Positions 25,393 through 34,791 of a stretch of DNA of 64,000 bases are shown here, piece by piece (within the stretch, counting starts at the first letter, position 1; each line of letters starts with the position of its first letter). The DNA is taken from NCBI RefSeq assembly GCF_007483665.1, contig NZ_VIQO01000027.1, positions 62,001 to 126,000 on the forward strand. Direction: 5' to 3'. Source of the stretch: Catellatospora sichuanensis (GTDB lineage: Bacteria > Actinomycetota > Actinomycetes > Mycobacteriales > Micromonosporaceae). Under the pieces are notes generated by a model, which saw only the letters and a list, made by a program, of their open reading frames with translations, was not told the origin of the DNA and did not search any database. The position numbers and the translations under genes are program-made.

Positions 25393-26796
25393 TCAGTCTC
25401 GCAGGCTCGCGATGTGCCGCATCTTGTTGGTCGCGTCGAGCGCCGCGACCTTGTACGACTCGGCCAGCGTGGGGTAGTTGAACACCGCCTCGACTAGGTA
25501 GTCCACGGTGCCGCCGCAGCCCATCACCGACTGCCCGATGTGGAGCAGCTCGGTTGCGCCGGTGCCGAAGACGTGCACGCCGAGCAGCTTGCGGTCCTCC
25601 GGCGACACCAGGATCTTCAGCACGCCGTGCGTGTCGCCGATGATCTGCCCGCGGGCGAGCTCGCGGTAGCGGGACACACCGACCTCGAACGGCACCCGCT
25701 GGTCGGTCAGCTCGTCCTCGGTGCGGCCCACGTAGCTGATCTCGGGGATGGTGTAGATCCCGATGGGCTGCAGCGCCGAGATCGGGCCCAGCGGCTGCCC
25801 GCAGGCATGGTGCGCGGCCAGCCGGCCCTGCTCCATCGAGGTGGCGGCCAGCGCCGGGAAGCCGATGATGTCGCCGACGGCGTAGATGTGCGGCACCGCG
25901 GTGCGGAAGTTCTCGTCCACGGTGATGCGCCCGCGGTCGTCGGCGGCCAGCCCGGCCGCCTCCAGCGCCAGGGCGTCGCCCATGCCCTGCCGCCCGGCCG
26001 AGTACATGACGGTGTCCGCGGCGATGGTCTTGCCGCTCTCCAGCACCGCGATCGCGCCCTTGGGGTGCTTCTCGACGGCGGCGACGGCCTCGCTGAACCG
26101 GAACGTCACGGCCAGGTCGCGCAGGTGGTACTTCAGCGCCTCGACGACCTCCAGGTCGCAGAAGTCCAGCATGCGGCTGCGCCGCTCGACCACGGTGACC
26201 TTGGTGCCCAGCGCGGCGAACATCGAGGCGTACTCGATGCCGATCACGCCCGCGCCGACCACCACCATCGAGCGCGGCACGCGGTCGAGTTTGAGGATGC
26301 CGTCGGAGTCGATGATGGTCAGGTCGTCGAATTCGACCGTCACGGGGCGCGCCGGGCGGCTGCCCGCGGCGATGACGATGTTGTCCGCGGTGACCGAGAA
26401 GTCGCGGCCGCGCTCGCCGGTCACGTGCACCGTGTGCGGGTCGGTGAACCGGGCGGTGCCCGCGTGCAGCCGCACCCCGTTGCGGGCCAGCTGGCCGCGT
26501 ACCACGTCGACCTCGCGGCTGATCACGTGTTCGGTGCGGGCGGTCAGGTCCGCGACGGTGATGTCGTCCTTGAGCCGGTAGCTCTGCCCGTAGAGCTCGC
26601 GCTGGCTCAGGCCGGTGAGGTAGACGACGGCCTCACGTAGGGTCTTCGACGGGATGGTGCCGGTGTTGACGCTGACCCCGCCGATCATGTCTCCGCGTTC
26701 TACCATGGCGACCCGGCGGCCCAGCTTGGCGGCCGCGATGGCGGCCTTCTGGCCGCCGGGACCGGATCCGATGACGAGAACGTCCACATCACGCAT
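25393..26796 (-). CDS. sthA: Soluble pyridine nucleotide transhydrogenase (Si-specific)
   Basis: This 467-residue flavoprotein of the disulfide oxidoreductase fold has an FAD motif [20 protein letters not shown], a second NAD(P) motif [19 protein letters not shown] and a C-terminal dimer domain. The usual redox Cys pair is absent: the site reads [17 protein letters not shown], exactly the SthA/UdhA signature. It transfers hydride between NADPH and NAD+, balancing the NADPH made by gnd. Start ATG 26796, 119 bp from the divergent trkH gene. Confidence 0.93.
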   Translation of the reverse strand: MRDVDVLVIGSGPGGQKAAIAAAKLGRRVAMVERGDMIGGVSVNTGTIPSKTLREAVVYLTGLSQRELYGQSYRLKDDITVADLTARTEHVISREVDVVRGQLARNGVRLHAGTARFTDPHTVHVTGERGRDFSVTADNIVIAAGSRPARPVTVEFDDLTIIDSDGILKLDRVPRSMVVVGAGVIGIEYASMFAALGTKVTVVERRSRMLDFCDLEVVEALKYHLRDLAVTFRFSEAVAAVEKHPKGAIAVLESGKTIAADTVMYSAGRQGMGDALALEAAGLAADDRGRITVDENFRTAVPHIYAVGDIIGFPALAATSMEQGRLAAHHACGQPLGPISALQPIGIYTIPEISYVGRTEDELTDQRVPFEVGVSRYRELARGQIIGDTHGVLKILVSPEDRKLLGVHVFGTGATELLHIGQSVMGCGGTVDYLVEAVFNYPTLAESYKVAALDATNKMRHIASLRD

Positions 26797-26915
26797 GCCG
26801 CATACCTTGGCACGGCAACGTCAACGGCGGGCACCCTCCGAACGGCGGTCGTCCCGGACTGATCCCGGCTGCGACGCGGGTCACCTGCACAGCGGGACAT
26901 TGGTATGGTCGCGGC

Positions 26916-28271
26916 GTGCGCAGGAGTGTGTCGGCGGTCGTGCTCGATCAGTTCCACCACCCGACGCAGGTGATCGTCGGGGGGTTCGCGGCCGCTGCGC
27001 TGGTCGGCACGGGTCTGCTGTCGCTGCCGGTCGCCACCGAGACCGGCGAGCCCGCCCGTTTCCTGGATGCGCTGTTCACGGCCACCTCGGCGGTCTGCCT
27101 GACGGGTCTTGTCCTGGTCGACAGCGAGACGCACTGGTCGGTCGCCGGCGAGCTCATCATCATGGCGCTGATTCAGGCGGGCGGCCTGGGCATCATGACC
27201 ATGGCCACGCTGTTCGCGATCGCGCTGTCCGGCCGGCTCGGTCTGCGAGCCCGGATGCTGGTGCAGGCCGAGACGAAGGCGCTGCAGATGACCGACCTGC
27301 GCCGGGTGGTCCGCAACGTGGTGCTGCTCAGCGTGGTCACGGAGGCGATCCTCGCGGTGGTGCTGGCGGGCCGGTTCATGCTCGCCTACGGTGAGACGTT
27401 CTGGCGGTCGGCGTACCTGGGCGTGTTCCACTCGATCTCCGCCTTCAACAACGCCGGGTTCGCGCTGTGGCCCGACAGCGTGGTCAGGTTCAACACCGAT
27501 CCGTGGATCTGCCTCACCCTGGCGGTGGGCGTGATCGTCGGCGGGCTGGGCTTCCCGGTGCTGTTCGAGCTGCGCCACTCCTGGCGGCGGCCGCGCCGCT
27601 GGTCGGTGCTCACCCGCCTCACCCTGACCCTCAGCGCCGTGCTGCTGGTCGGCGGCACGGTCCTGCTGCTGGCGACCGAGGGACGCAACCCGCGCACGCT
27701 GGGCGACATGTCCGGGGCGGACCAGCTGCTCAACGCGTTCTTCGGCGCGGTGATGCCGCGCAGCGGCGGGTTCAACTCCATCGACATCGGGGCGATGTAC
27801 CCGTCGAGCTGGCTGGCGTACGACGCACTCATGTTCATCGGCGGCGGCAGCGCGGGCACCGCCGGCGGCATCAAGGTCACCACGTTCGGGCTGCTGGCTT
27901 ACGTGATCTGGGCGGAGCTGCGCGGTGAGCCGTCGGTGAACGTCGGCCGCCGCCGCATCCCCGAGCAGTTGCAGCGGCAGGCGCTCACCATCGCGCTGGT
28001 CGGCGTGGGCACCGTGGCCGCCTCGACATACGTGCTGCTGGTCCTCAACCCGCACACCCTGGACCAGGTGCTGTTCGAGGTGATCTCGGCGTTCGCGACC
28101 GTCGGGGTGTCCACGGGCATCACCGCCGAGCTGGACGCGGCCAGCCACGGCCTGCTCGCGATCCTGATGTTCGTGGGCCGGGTCGGCCCGCTGACCCTGG
28201 GCACGGCGCTGGCACTGCGCGCCAAGGCCCGCCACTACGAGCTACCCGAGGAGCGTCCCCTTGTCGGCTGA
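26916..28271 (+). CDS. trkH: TrkH/KtrB-family potassium transporter subunit
   Basis: This 451-residue membrane protein has repeated pore-loop motifs of the K+ channel-like transporters: FTATSAVCLTGLVL, SISAFNNAGFALW, GAVMPRSGGFNSIDIGAM and ISAFATVGVSTGIT. Eight membrane helices are expected. It forms the membrane part of a K+ uptake system with the TrkA protein encoded next. Start GTG 26916. It overlaps trkA by 11 bp (28261-28271), implying translational coupling. Confidence 0.93.
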   Translation: MRRSVSAVVLDQFHHPTQVIVGGFAAAALVGTGLLSLPVATETGEPARFLDALFTATSAVCLTGLVLVDSETHWSVAGELIIMALIQAGGLGIMTMATLFAIALSGRLGLRARMLVQAETKALQMTDLRRVVRNVVLLSVVTEAILAVVLAGRFMLAYGETFWRSAYLGVFHSISAFNNAGFALWPDSVVRFNTDPWICLTLAVGVIVGGLGFPVLFELRHSWRRPRRWSVLTRLTLTLSAVLLVGGTVLLLATEGRNPRTLGDMSGADQLLNAFFGAVMPRSGGFNSIDIGAMYPSSWLAYDALMFIGGGSAGTAGGIKVTTFGLLAYVIWAELRGEPSVNVGRRRIPEQLQRQALTIALVGVGTVAASTYVLLVLNPHTLDQVLFEVISAFATVGVSTGITAELDAASHGLLAILMFVGRVGPLTLGTALALRAKARHYELPEERPLVG

Positions 28272-28926
28272 GAACGGCAACGACCCCGTCGTCGTCATCG
28301 GACTGGGCAGGTTCGGCAGCTCGCTGGCCGTGGAGCTGATGCGCCGCGGCACCGAGGTGCTGGCCATCGACCACCGGCCCAAGGTCGTGCAGAGCCTGGC
28401 CGGGGAGCTCACCCACGTGGTGGCCGCCGACGCCACCGACATGGAGGCCCTGCGCCAGCTCGGCGTCGCCGAGTTCGGCCGGGCGGTGGTGGCCATCGGC
28501 TCCGACCTGGAGGCCAGCATCCTGGCCACGTCGCTGCTGGTGGAACTGGAGGTGGCCGACATCTGGGCGAAGGCGGTCAGCCGCCAGCACGGCCGCATCC
28601 TGGAGCGCATCGGGGCCAAGCACATCGTGCTGCCCGAGCACGACATGGGCGAGCGGGTGGCGCACCTCGTGTCGGGCCGGATGCTCGACTACATGGAGAT
28701 CGACTCCAACTTCGCGCTGGTCAAGACCCGCCCGCCGCACGAGTACGTGGGTGTGCCGCTCGGTGAGACCAGGCTGCGCCGCAAGCACGGGGTGACCATC
28801 GTGTGCGTGAAGACACCCGGCAACGAGTTCACCTACGCCGACGCGACGACCGTGCTGCAGTACGGCGACATCATCGTGGTCGCCGGGCCGGTGGACCGAG
28901 TGGAGCGCTTCGCCGAGCTGCCGTGA
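28261..28926 (+). CDS. trkA: TrkA/KtrA-family potassium transport regulator
   Basis: This 221-residue cytoplasmic RCK protein has an N-terminal Rossmann domain (VVVIGLGRFGSSLAVELMRR, about 10-30) and a C-terminal TrkA_C domain (about 140-220, ending VVAGPVDRVERFAEL). It gates the TrkH pore with NAD(H) or ATP and possibly a second ligand at the C-domain. The start is a TTG at 28261 inside the trkH end; an ATG is absent nearby, and the overlap supports it. Confidence 0.9.
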   Translation: MSAENGNDPVVVIGLGRFGSSLAVELMRRGTEVLAIDHRPKVVQSLAGELTHVVAADATDMEALRQLGVAEFGRAVVAIGSDLEASILATSLLVELEVADIWAKAVSRQHGRILERIGAKHIVLPEHDMGERVAHLVSGRMLDYMEIDSNFALVKTRPPHEYVGVPLGETRLRRKHGVTIVCVKTPGNEFTYADATTVLQYGDIIVVAGPVDRVERFAELP

Positions 28927-29025
28927 GCGCCGACCGGCGTTTTAGATCATCCGGAGACCGGGAAGGGAGGAGGATGTAGAAAGTGGGCACTCTCCGTGGC
29001 CCGCTCGGGTCCCGGGAGGCAGCCC

Positions 29026-30420
29026 ATGACCGCCGACGTCTCGGTCCCCGCGCCGCACCCGCAGCGCGACGACCCGCACGAGCTGCGCCGGGTGATCACC
29101 CGGCCCATGCTGATCTTCTTCATCCTGGGCGACATCCTCGGGGCCGGCATCTACTCGCTGACCGGGCAGGTCGGCGCGGAGGTCGGCGGTGCGATCTGGG
29201 CGTCGTTCCTGGTCGCGTTCGCGCTGGCCTTTCTGACCGCTTTCGCGTACATGGAGCTGGTCACGAAGTATCCGCAGGCCGCGGGCGGGGCGCTGTACTG
29301 CGACCGGGCCTACAAGATCAAGTTTTTGAGCTTCCTGGTCACGTTCGCGATCATGGCGTCGGGGGTGACCTCGGCGAGTTTCGCGGCGACCCGGGTCGGT
29401 GGGCGCTACTTCAGCGGCCTGACCGGGGTGGAGAACCCGCCCACGATTCTGATCGGCACGGTGGCGATCCTGCTGGTCGCGGCGGTGAACTTCTGGGGCG
29501 TGTCGGAGTCCATCAAGGTCAACATCGCGATCACCTGTGTCGAACTGGCCGGCCTGCTGTTCGTCATCGGCGTCGGGGCCAGCGTGCTGGCCAAGGGCTC
29601 GGGCGACCCGGCCGCCGCGTTCGCCTTCTCCGGGCAGGGCTTCGGCGTCGTCACCGGGGTGATGGCGGGCGCGGCCACCGCCTTCTACGCGTTCCTGGGC
29701 TTCGAGGACTCGGTGAACCTCGCCGAGGAGACCAAGGAACCATCGCGCGACTTCCCACCCGCCATGATCACCGGCCTGCTCGCCGCCGCCATCGTCTACC
29801 TGCTCGTCGCCTTCACCGCGGCCATGGTGGTGCCGCTCGACGTGCTGACCACGTCCAGCGGGCCGCTGCTGGAGGTGGTCAAGATCGGCGCGCCGAACCT
29901 GCCCGTCTCGGAGATCTTCTCCGCCGTGTCGATGATCGCGGTCTCCAACACCATGCTGATCAACATGCTGATGGCGTCCCGCCTGCTCTACGGCATGGCC
30001 CGGCGCGACGTGCTGCCGCGGCCCTTCGCGGTGCTGTCGGTGAAACGCACGCCATGGATCGCGATCGCGTTCACCACCGCGCTGTCGATCCTGCTGATGG
30101 CGACCGTCAGCGACCTCACCGACCTGTCCGACACCACCGTGCTGCTGCTGACGGCCGTGTTCCTGCTGGTCAACATCGCGGCGCTGGTGCTGCGCCGCGA
30201 CCACGTGCCGCACCGGCACTTCCGCACGCCCACCGTCATCCCGGTGCTCGGCGCGATCGTGTCCGCGGTGTTCCTGCTGCCGTTCGTCCGCGAGGCCGGC
30301 ATCTACCTGCTGGCGTTCTGGCTGCTGCTCGGCGGCGTCGCGCTGTGGGGGCTGAACCGCCTCGTGGTCGGGCGGATGCCGCCGCGCGACGGCTCGGCCG
30401 CCGCCCCGCCGTCGACGTGA
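29026..30420 (+). CDS. APC-family amino acid permease
   Basis: This 464-residue membrane protein has about 12 helices and the APC pattern: MLIFFILGDILGAGIYSLTG at the start and the middle AFYAFLGFEDSVNLAEETKE, the family's substrate-site helix followed by PSRDFPPAM. It moves amino acids or amines with a proton; the substrate is unknown. Start ATG 29026 with GGGAGG upstream (29013-29018). It is probably transcribed on its own, 99 bp after trkA. Confidence 0.88.
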   Translation: MTADVSVPAPHPQRDDPHELRRVITRPMLIFFILGDILGAGIYSLTGQVGAEVGGAIWASFLVAFALAFLTAFAYMELVTKYPQAAGGALYCDRAYKIKFLSFLVTFAIMASGVTSASFAATRVGGRYFSGLTGVENPPTILIGTVAILLVAAVNFWGVSESIKVNIAITCVELAGLLFVIGVGASVLAKGSGDPAAAFAFSGQGFGVVTGVMAGAATAFYAFLGFEDSVNLAEETKEPSRDFPPAMITGLLAAAIVYLLVAFTAAMVVPLDVLTTSSGPLLEVVKIGAPNLPVSEIFSAVSMIAVSNTMLINMLMASRLLYGMARRDVLPRPFAVLSVKRTPWIAIAFTTALSILLMATVSDLTDLSDTTVLLLTAVFLLVNIAALVLRRDHVPHRHFRTPTVIPVLGAIVSAVFLLPFVREAGIYLLAFWLLLGGVALWGLNRLVVGRMPPRDGSAAAPPST

Positions 30421-30582
30421 CCAGAGCGCGGCGAGCGTAGGCGGGCCACGCGGTCCGCCGGACGGTCGGACGCATGCGCAAGTTTTCCTCAAGGCTGCGC
30501 CGGGAAGGTTCCGCGCGGGCGCGAGCGGCCGTCACTGTGGGTACACCATCCGCACGACGACGTTGACGACGGGAGCTCACCG

Positions 30583-31275
30583 ATGCGGTCCACCCTCGAG
30601 CTGATGCCCGCCGCCGCCGTGTACGAGCCGGTCGCCCGGCTCGACCGGTCCCGGCTGGCGGACGCGTTCGAGCTGGCCTGTCTGGTGCGGGCGACGTCGC
30701 TGACGCCCGACGGGGGAGTGCGGGTGGGCCATCCGCGTCGCCCGGCCACACCGGCCGGGACGGTCGAGTTCAGCGCCGAGCACGCTGCCCGCCGGATGGG
30801 GCAGCTGATGCGGGCGCTGGACCTGCCGTATGCCCACGAGACCGCCGAGGCGGGGTTGCGCCGCCGCTACCTGCTGCACCGGGTCAGCGTGCCCGGTGAG
30901 CACCGCGCCGCGTACGTGGAGATCAGCGAGGGCGCCTGGCGGCAGGGGCGCGCGGCGGTGCTGAGCACGGCGTTCGTCGGCGGCTCGGCCCCCGCACACG
31001 CCGACCGGCTGCGCCTGGCCGGGGCCGCCTGGCGCGGGGTGCTGCTGGCCGCCGGCCGCCACATGCGCAAACACATCCTCGGTGTACGCGTCACCGACCA
31101 GGACCTCGCCACGATCCTGGTCCGCGGCGCACACCTGCTCGGGGCCCAGGCCGCCCTGTCCCGCCAGGCGGGCAGCCTGCTCGTCAGCGTCCCCGCCGTC
31201 ACCGCCCATCGCGTCCTGCACGGCGCGGGCATCCTGCATGACGGCACCGGAGCGGGCCGCATCCTGGCGCTCTGA
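30583..31275 (+). CDS. WhiA-like protein without the C-terminal HTH
   Basis: This 230-residue protein follows the layout of the WhiA sporulation regulator: an N-terminal domain with RLADAFELACLVRATSLTPD, EFSAEHAARRMGQLMRALDL and GLRRRYLLHRVSV, then a LAGLIDADG-like half with RLRLAGAAWRGVLLAAGRHM, ILGVRVTDQDLATILVRGAH and GSLLVSVPAVTAHRVLHGAG. WhiA proteins are about 325 residues and end with an HTH; this one stops before it. It may act as an HTH-less relative that pairs with, or competes with, the genome's true WhiA. The match is by my own reading and modest in identity. ATG 30583 has GGGAGC upstream. Confidence 0.55.
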   Translation: MRSTLELMPAAAVYEPVARLDRSRLADAFELACLVRATSLTPDGGVRVGHPRRPATPAGTVEFSAEHAARRMGQLMRALDLPYAHETAEAGLRRRYLLHRVSVPGEHRAAYVEISEGAWRQGRAAVLSTAFVGGSAPAHADRLRLAGAAWRGVLLAAGRHMRKHILGVRVTDQDLATILVRGAHLLGAQAALSRQAGSLLVSVPAVTAHRVLHGAGILHDGTGAGRILAL

Positions 31276-31285
31276 CGGCTGACCG

Positions 31286-31861
31286 TCAGGCGGCGGTAGC
31301 CGTGTCCCGGCTGCGGCGGCGCAGGCGCGGGACGGCGACGTACACGAACGCAGTCAGCAGCAGAGCCACGCCGAGCTGCCACGGAAACCCGAACATCAGC
31401 GTCACCCAGGTGCCCAGCGGGTCCGCGCGCTCCCACCGCGATCCGATGCGCACGCGATCACCGCCGCCATCGCCTCCGGCGAGGCTGGGCAGCACGTAGA
31501 ACGGCGAGTAGACCACGCTCACCTTGTCGCCGTCGAAGCGGCGGCCGAGCTCGGCGAGCAGCGACGGGGTCAGTCGGGTGGTCTGGATGTACACCGACCC
31601 GTCGTGCAAGGGCGCCATGGCGACCAGGGTGCTGTCCCGCCACGAGAACACCTCGTCGGCGACGGAGTCGAGGTGCGGCGGCCGGACGGTTCCCGGCTTC
31701 TGCCGCGGCTTGGCATCGAGGTACGGCACCTCCCACCCGGACAGCGGGATGCCCGACCAGTGCCGCGGTGCCAGGCCGGCGGCGGCCGACGCCAGCACCA
31801 GGATCGGCACTGCCAGCGATAGAACGATCACCGTGACCACCGCGCGGAAGAATCGACTCAT
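31286..31861 (-). CDS. Two-helix membrane protein, hypothetical
   Basis: This 191-residue protein has a membrane helix at the N-terminus (about 5-30, VVTVIVLSLAVPILVLASAA), an outer region of about 110 residues with strands (VFSWRDSTLVAMAPLHDGSV, YIQTTRLTPSLLAELGRRFD), and a second helix near the end (FPWQLGVALLLTAFVYVAV), then a basic tail. No known family. Start ATG 31861 (MSRFFRA) with GGAGGC upstream. It converges with the WhiA-like gene, whose stop is only 10 bp away. Confidence 0.62.
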   Translation of the reverse strand: MSRFFRAVVTVIVLSLAVPILVLASAAAGLAPRHWSGIPLSGWEVPYLDAKPRQKPGTVRPPHLDSVADEVFSWRDSTLVAMAPLHDGSVYIQTTRLTPSLLAELGRRFDGDKVSVVYSPFYVLPSLAGGDGGGDRVRIGSRWERADPLGTWVTLMFGFPWQLGVALLLTAFVYVAVPRLRRRSRDTATAA

Positions 31862-32017
31862 GTCATGATGACGCCTCCCCCCGGCACCTGGTTGCGGCCG
31901 AACCGACCCGGGAACAAGCCCGGCCGCCGAGCACGCACGATCGAGCACCGGTTCCTCGACCACCGGCCGCTGCCTCGGCGCTCTGCCCTCGGCGTAAAGC
32001 GGAGCGATCGCCGTTCC

Positions 32018-32033
32018 GTCAGGCTAGCCTGAC
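32018..32033. promoter_or_regulatory. Perfect 16-bp palindrome before the HTH gene start
   Basis: GTCAGGCTAGCCTGAC is a perfect palindrome ending 3 bp before the ATG at 32037, exactly where a ribosome-binding site should be. It may be an operator for the HTH protein encoded next, and may make that gene leaderless. Role inferred. Confidence 0.5.
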
Positions 32034-32036
32034 AGC

Positions 32037-32414
32037 ATGGTCACCCCTGATGAGCTCGAACGCGAGCACACCCTCCAGACGGCCGTCACCCGCTACAACG
32101 ACCTGCGCATGCGAGAGGCCCTGGCGGAGCCCGGCCTCACCGCCGACGAATCGCTCCAGCTGCTGGCACTCGGCGAGCTGATCATCCGCAAGGCGGGCTA
32201 CGGCCGGCAGCTGTCGGTGCGTGGCGCGCGCAGCGCCGGAGCGTCCTGGGCGCAGATCGGCGCAGCGCTGGGCATGACCCGCCAGTCGGCCTGGGAGGCG
32301 CACACCCGCTGGATCAACGACCAGGCCGAGCAGTTCCGTGACACCGGCATCTCCGGCTTCGACGCCGAGCAGGAGGCCAAGGCCCGCGACCTGGCCGGAG
32401 ACGACGGCCACTGA
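32037..32414 (+). CDS. Small helix-turn-helix protein
   Basis: This 125-residue protein is mostly helical, with a sigma-region-4-like helix-turn-helix in ASWAQIGAALGMTRQSAWEA (about 67-86) preceded by a helical segment (TADESLQLLALGELIIRKAG). DNA binding is an inference from this motif; the target is unknown, but the palindrome at 32018-32033 directly in front of the start is a candidate site for self-control. Start ATG 32037 has no clear ribosome-binding site. It is followed by a TAXI lipoprotein gene after 72 bp. Confidence 0.68.
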   Translation: MVTPDELEREHTLQTAVTRYNDLRMREALAEPGLTADESLQLLALGELIIRKAGYGRQLSVRGARSAGASWAQIGAALGMTRQSAWEAHTRWINDQAEQFRDTGISGFDAEQEAKARDLAGDDGH

Positions 32415-32486
32415 CAGCGGCCCGGCAGCGCGCTCGGGAGGTGCGGCCCGGGCAGCGTGCGGCACGAGTCGGGTAGGTTCTGCGCC

Positions 32487-33410
32487 GTGGTCCGTGTGCG
32501 AGTGCCGTCGGCCGCCGCGCTGGTCGTGGCGGTCCTGCTCGGCATGGCCGCGTGCACCGAGCCCGCGCCCGCGCCGGTACGTCTGGACATCGCCACCGGC
32601 AGCCGCACCGGTGTGTACTACGTCTTCGGGCAGGCGTACGCGGCGATCATCAACCGCGAGCTGCCGCACGTGCAGGCCAACGTCCTGGTGACCGCGGCTT
32701 CCGCGGAGAACGTCAAGCTCGTCGGCGACGGGCGGGTGCAGCTCGGCTTCACCCAGGCCGACATCCTGCCCACCACCGGCAACCAGCTACGCGCCGTGGC
32801 CCGCGTCTACGACGACCTGCTCCACCTGGTGGTACGCGCCGACGGTCCGGTACGCCGCCTCGCCGACCTGCGCGGCCGCGCCGTTTCGGTCGGCGCGCCC
32901 GACTCGGGCACCGCGATCACCGCGAACCGCCTGCTCGACGTCGCCGACCTGGCCGGCGGTCAGGTGAAGGTCCGCCAGCTCGGCCTGGACGCATCGGCCG
33001 AAGCGCTGAGCAAGGGCGAGATCGACGCGTTCTTCTTCTCCGGCGGCCCGCCGGTCAGGGCGGTCGAGCAGCTGGTGGACACGATGTCGATCCGGCTGGT
33101 CGAACTCGGTGAGTGGACCGAGCCGCTCCGCGTGCGCTACAGCGAGGTCTACGTCAGCCGCGACATCCCGTTCTCGGTGTACGGGCTCGACCCGATCAGC
33201 ACCGTCGCCGACCCGAACTACCTCGTCGTCAGCGAGAACATGCCTGAGGACCTGGTCTACGACCTGACCAGGCTGCTCATGCAGTATCGCGACGAGCTCG
33301 GCGTCGCCCATCCGGCGGCCGGGCGGGTCAACCCGCAGTCGGCCATCGCGACCGCGCCGCTGCCCCTGCACCCGGGCGCGGCCCGCTACTACCAGTCGAT
33401 CAAGCCCTAG
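32487..33410 (+). CDS. TAXI-family solute-binding lipoprotein (orphan)
   Basis: This 307-residue protein starts at GTG 32487 and has a lipoprotein-type signal ending LLGMAAC (about residues 20-26). The rest is the TAXI solute-binding fold: LDIATGSRTGVYYVFGQAYA, VLVTAASAENVKLVGDGRVQ, RGRAVSVGAPDSGTAITANR, then DAFFFSGGPPVRAVEQLV. These proteins normally serve TRAP transporters, yet no TRAP membrane subunit is near. A two-component system converges on it: its TAG stop and that of the kinase share the bases CTAG at 33407-33410. It may act as an outer-surface ligand receptor for that kinase. Confidence 0.85.
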   Translation: MVRVRVPSAAALVVAVLLGMAACTEPAPAPVRLDIATGSRTGVYYVFGQAYAAIINRELPHVQANVLVTAASAENVKLVGDGRVQLGFTQADILPTTGNQLRAVARVYDDLLHLVVRADGPVRRLADLRGRAVSVGAPDSGTAITANRLLDVADLAGGQVKVRQLGLDASAEALSKGEIDAFFFSGGPPVRAVEQLVDTMSIRLVELGEWTEPLRVRYSEVYVSRDIPFSVYGLDPISTVADPNYLVVSENMPEDLVYDLTRLLMQYRDELGVAHPAAGRVNPQSAIATAPLPLHPGAARYYQSIKP

Positions 33411-34789
33411 GCCGGGGTGTCCAGGCTGCGCAGCCAGACACGGGCGTCCAGGCCGCGCTGGTCGGCATGGGTCATCGCGAGCCTGCCGCCGGACGCGTCG
33501 ACGAGCACGGCCGCGATGGTCAGGCCCAGGCCGGAGCCGTCGATGTTCTGGGCGTCCGGTGCCCGCCAGAACCGCTCGGTCGCCTGGTCGAGCTGGGTGT
33601 CGGTCATGCCGGGGCCGTCGTCGCGCACGTGCACCGCGATGCCGCCGTCGGCGGGCAGCACCTCCACCTCGACCCGGCCGCCCGGCCCGCTGAACTTCAC
33701 CGCGTTGTCGATCAGCGCGTCCAGTGTCTGGTCCAGGGCGGTCGGCACGACGTGCACCAGCGCCACCGGCAGCCCGACCGACAGCGTCAGCGCGGTGCCA
33801 TGGTGCCGGGCCAGCGGCTCCCAGGCCGCGACCCGGGACTCGGCGACCGCCACCGCGTCGATGGTGACCAACTGGTGCTGGCCGCGTTCGGCGCGGGCCA
33901 GGGTGAGCAGCCCGTCGAGGACCGTCGCCAGGCGGTCGGTCTCCTCCAGGGCGAGCCGGTGCTCGCTGCGGCCGTCGTCGTCGGCCAGGCTCGGCCCGAG
34001 CTCCTCGACGCGCAGGCGCAGCGCGGTGAGCGGGTTGCGGAGCTGATGGCTGGCGTGGGCGACGAAGGCACGCTGGCGTTCCATCGCGTCGGCGACGGCG
34101 TACGCCATGTCGTTGAAGCTGCGGGTGAGCCGCCGCAACTCGGGCGGCCCGGCCTGGTCGGAGATGCGGGTGTTGCCGTCGCCCGCGGCGACCTCGTGCG
34201 TCATCGCGTCGAGCACGGTGACGGGGCGCAGCACCCAGTTGGCCAGGTTGCGCGCGGTGAGCACGCAGGCCAGCGCGGCGAGCAGGCCGATGCCGCCCAG
34301 GGCCAGCCACCAGAACGTCACCGCGTCCCGGACCCGGCCGGCCGGCGACACGATGATCACCATGCCGAGCACCTCGCCGTTGTCGTTGACCGGCACCGCG
34401 ACCACGATCGGGTCGGAGGTCCAGGGCAGCACCGATTCGGCCGAGGTGTACTGCTGTCCGGCCAGTGCGGCGCGTACGGCCGCCTCGCCGCGGGCGGGTT
34501 CGAGGTGGTAGCTGACCGAGCGTACGAAGGTGTGCCGGTCGCGGTCGAGCACGGCCGCGCCGATGCCGTACAGCTCGTCGTAGCGGGCCAGTTCGTCGCG
34601 CACGGTGCCGATGGTGTCGGTGCGCAGGCCGGGCCGGGCCAGCGCGGCGAAGCGGGTCGCGTCGGCGAGCCGGTCGGCGCGGACCAGGTCGGACTCCCGG
34701 CTGGCCAGGGTGAGGGCGAGGGGGATCTCCAGGGCCAGCAGGACCAGCGTCATCAGCAGCAGGTAGCTGGCGGCCAGGCGTCTGCGCAC
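33407..34789 (-). CDS. Sensor histidine kinase (TctE/QseC-like)
   Basis: This 460-residue kinase has an N-terminal helix (about 5-25, LAASYLLLMTLVLLALEIPL), an outer sensor region (about 26-163), a second helix (about 164-188, FWWLALGGIGLLAALACVLT), a HAMP region (about 190-242), the H-box FVAHASHQLRNPLTALRLRV (His in SHQLRN) and a GHKL ATPase with NAVKFS, VRDDGPGM and GSGLGLTIA. The start is the GTG at 34789, two bases after the response regulator stop (34792). The long upstream open frame is not coding. It works with the regulator at 34792-35448, and perhaps with the TAXI lipoprotein. Confidence 0.9.
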   Translation of the reverse strand: MRRRLAASYLLLMTLVLLALEIPLALTLASRESDLVRADRLADATRFAALARPGLRTDTIGTVRDELARYDELYGIGAAVLDRDRHTFVRSVSYHLEPARGEAAVRAALAGQQYTSAESVLPWTSDPIVVAVPVNDNGEVLGMVIIVSPAGRVRDAVTFWWLALGGIGLLAALACVLTARNLANWVLRPVTVLDAMTHEVAAGDGNTRISDQAGPPELRRLTRSFNDMAYAVADAMERQRAFVAHASHQLRNPLTALRLRVEELGPSLADDDGRSEHRLALEETDRLATVLDGLLTLARAERGQHQLVTIDAVAVAESRVAAWEPLARHHGTALTLSVGLPVALVHVVPTALDQTLDALIDNAVKFSGPGGRVEVEVLPADGGIAVHVRDDGPGMTDTQLDQATERFWRAPDAQNIDGSGLGLTIAAVLVDASGGRLAMTHADQRGLDARVWLRSLDTPA

Positions 34790-34791
34790 GG

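Noticed and set aside
28942-30492. A 516-residue frame opposite the APC permease
   Set aside because: His/Gln/Arg-rich shadow; the plus strand holds a full permease.
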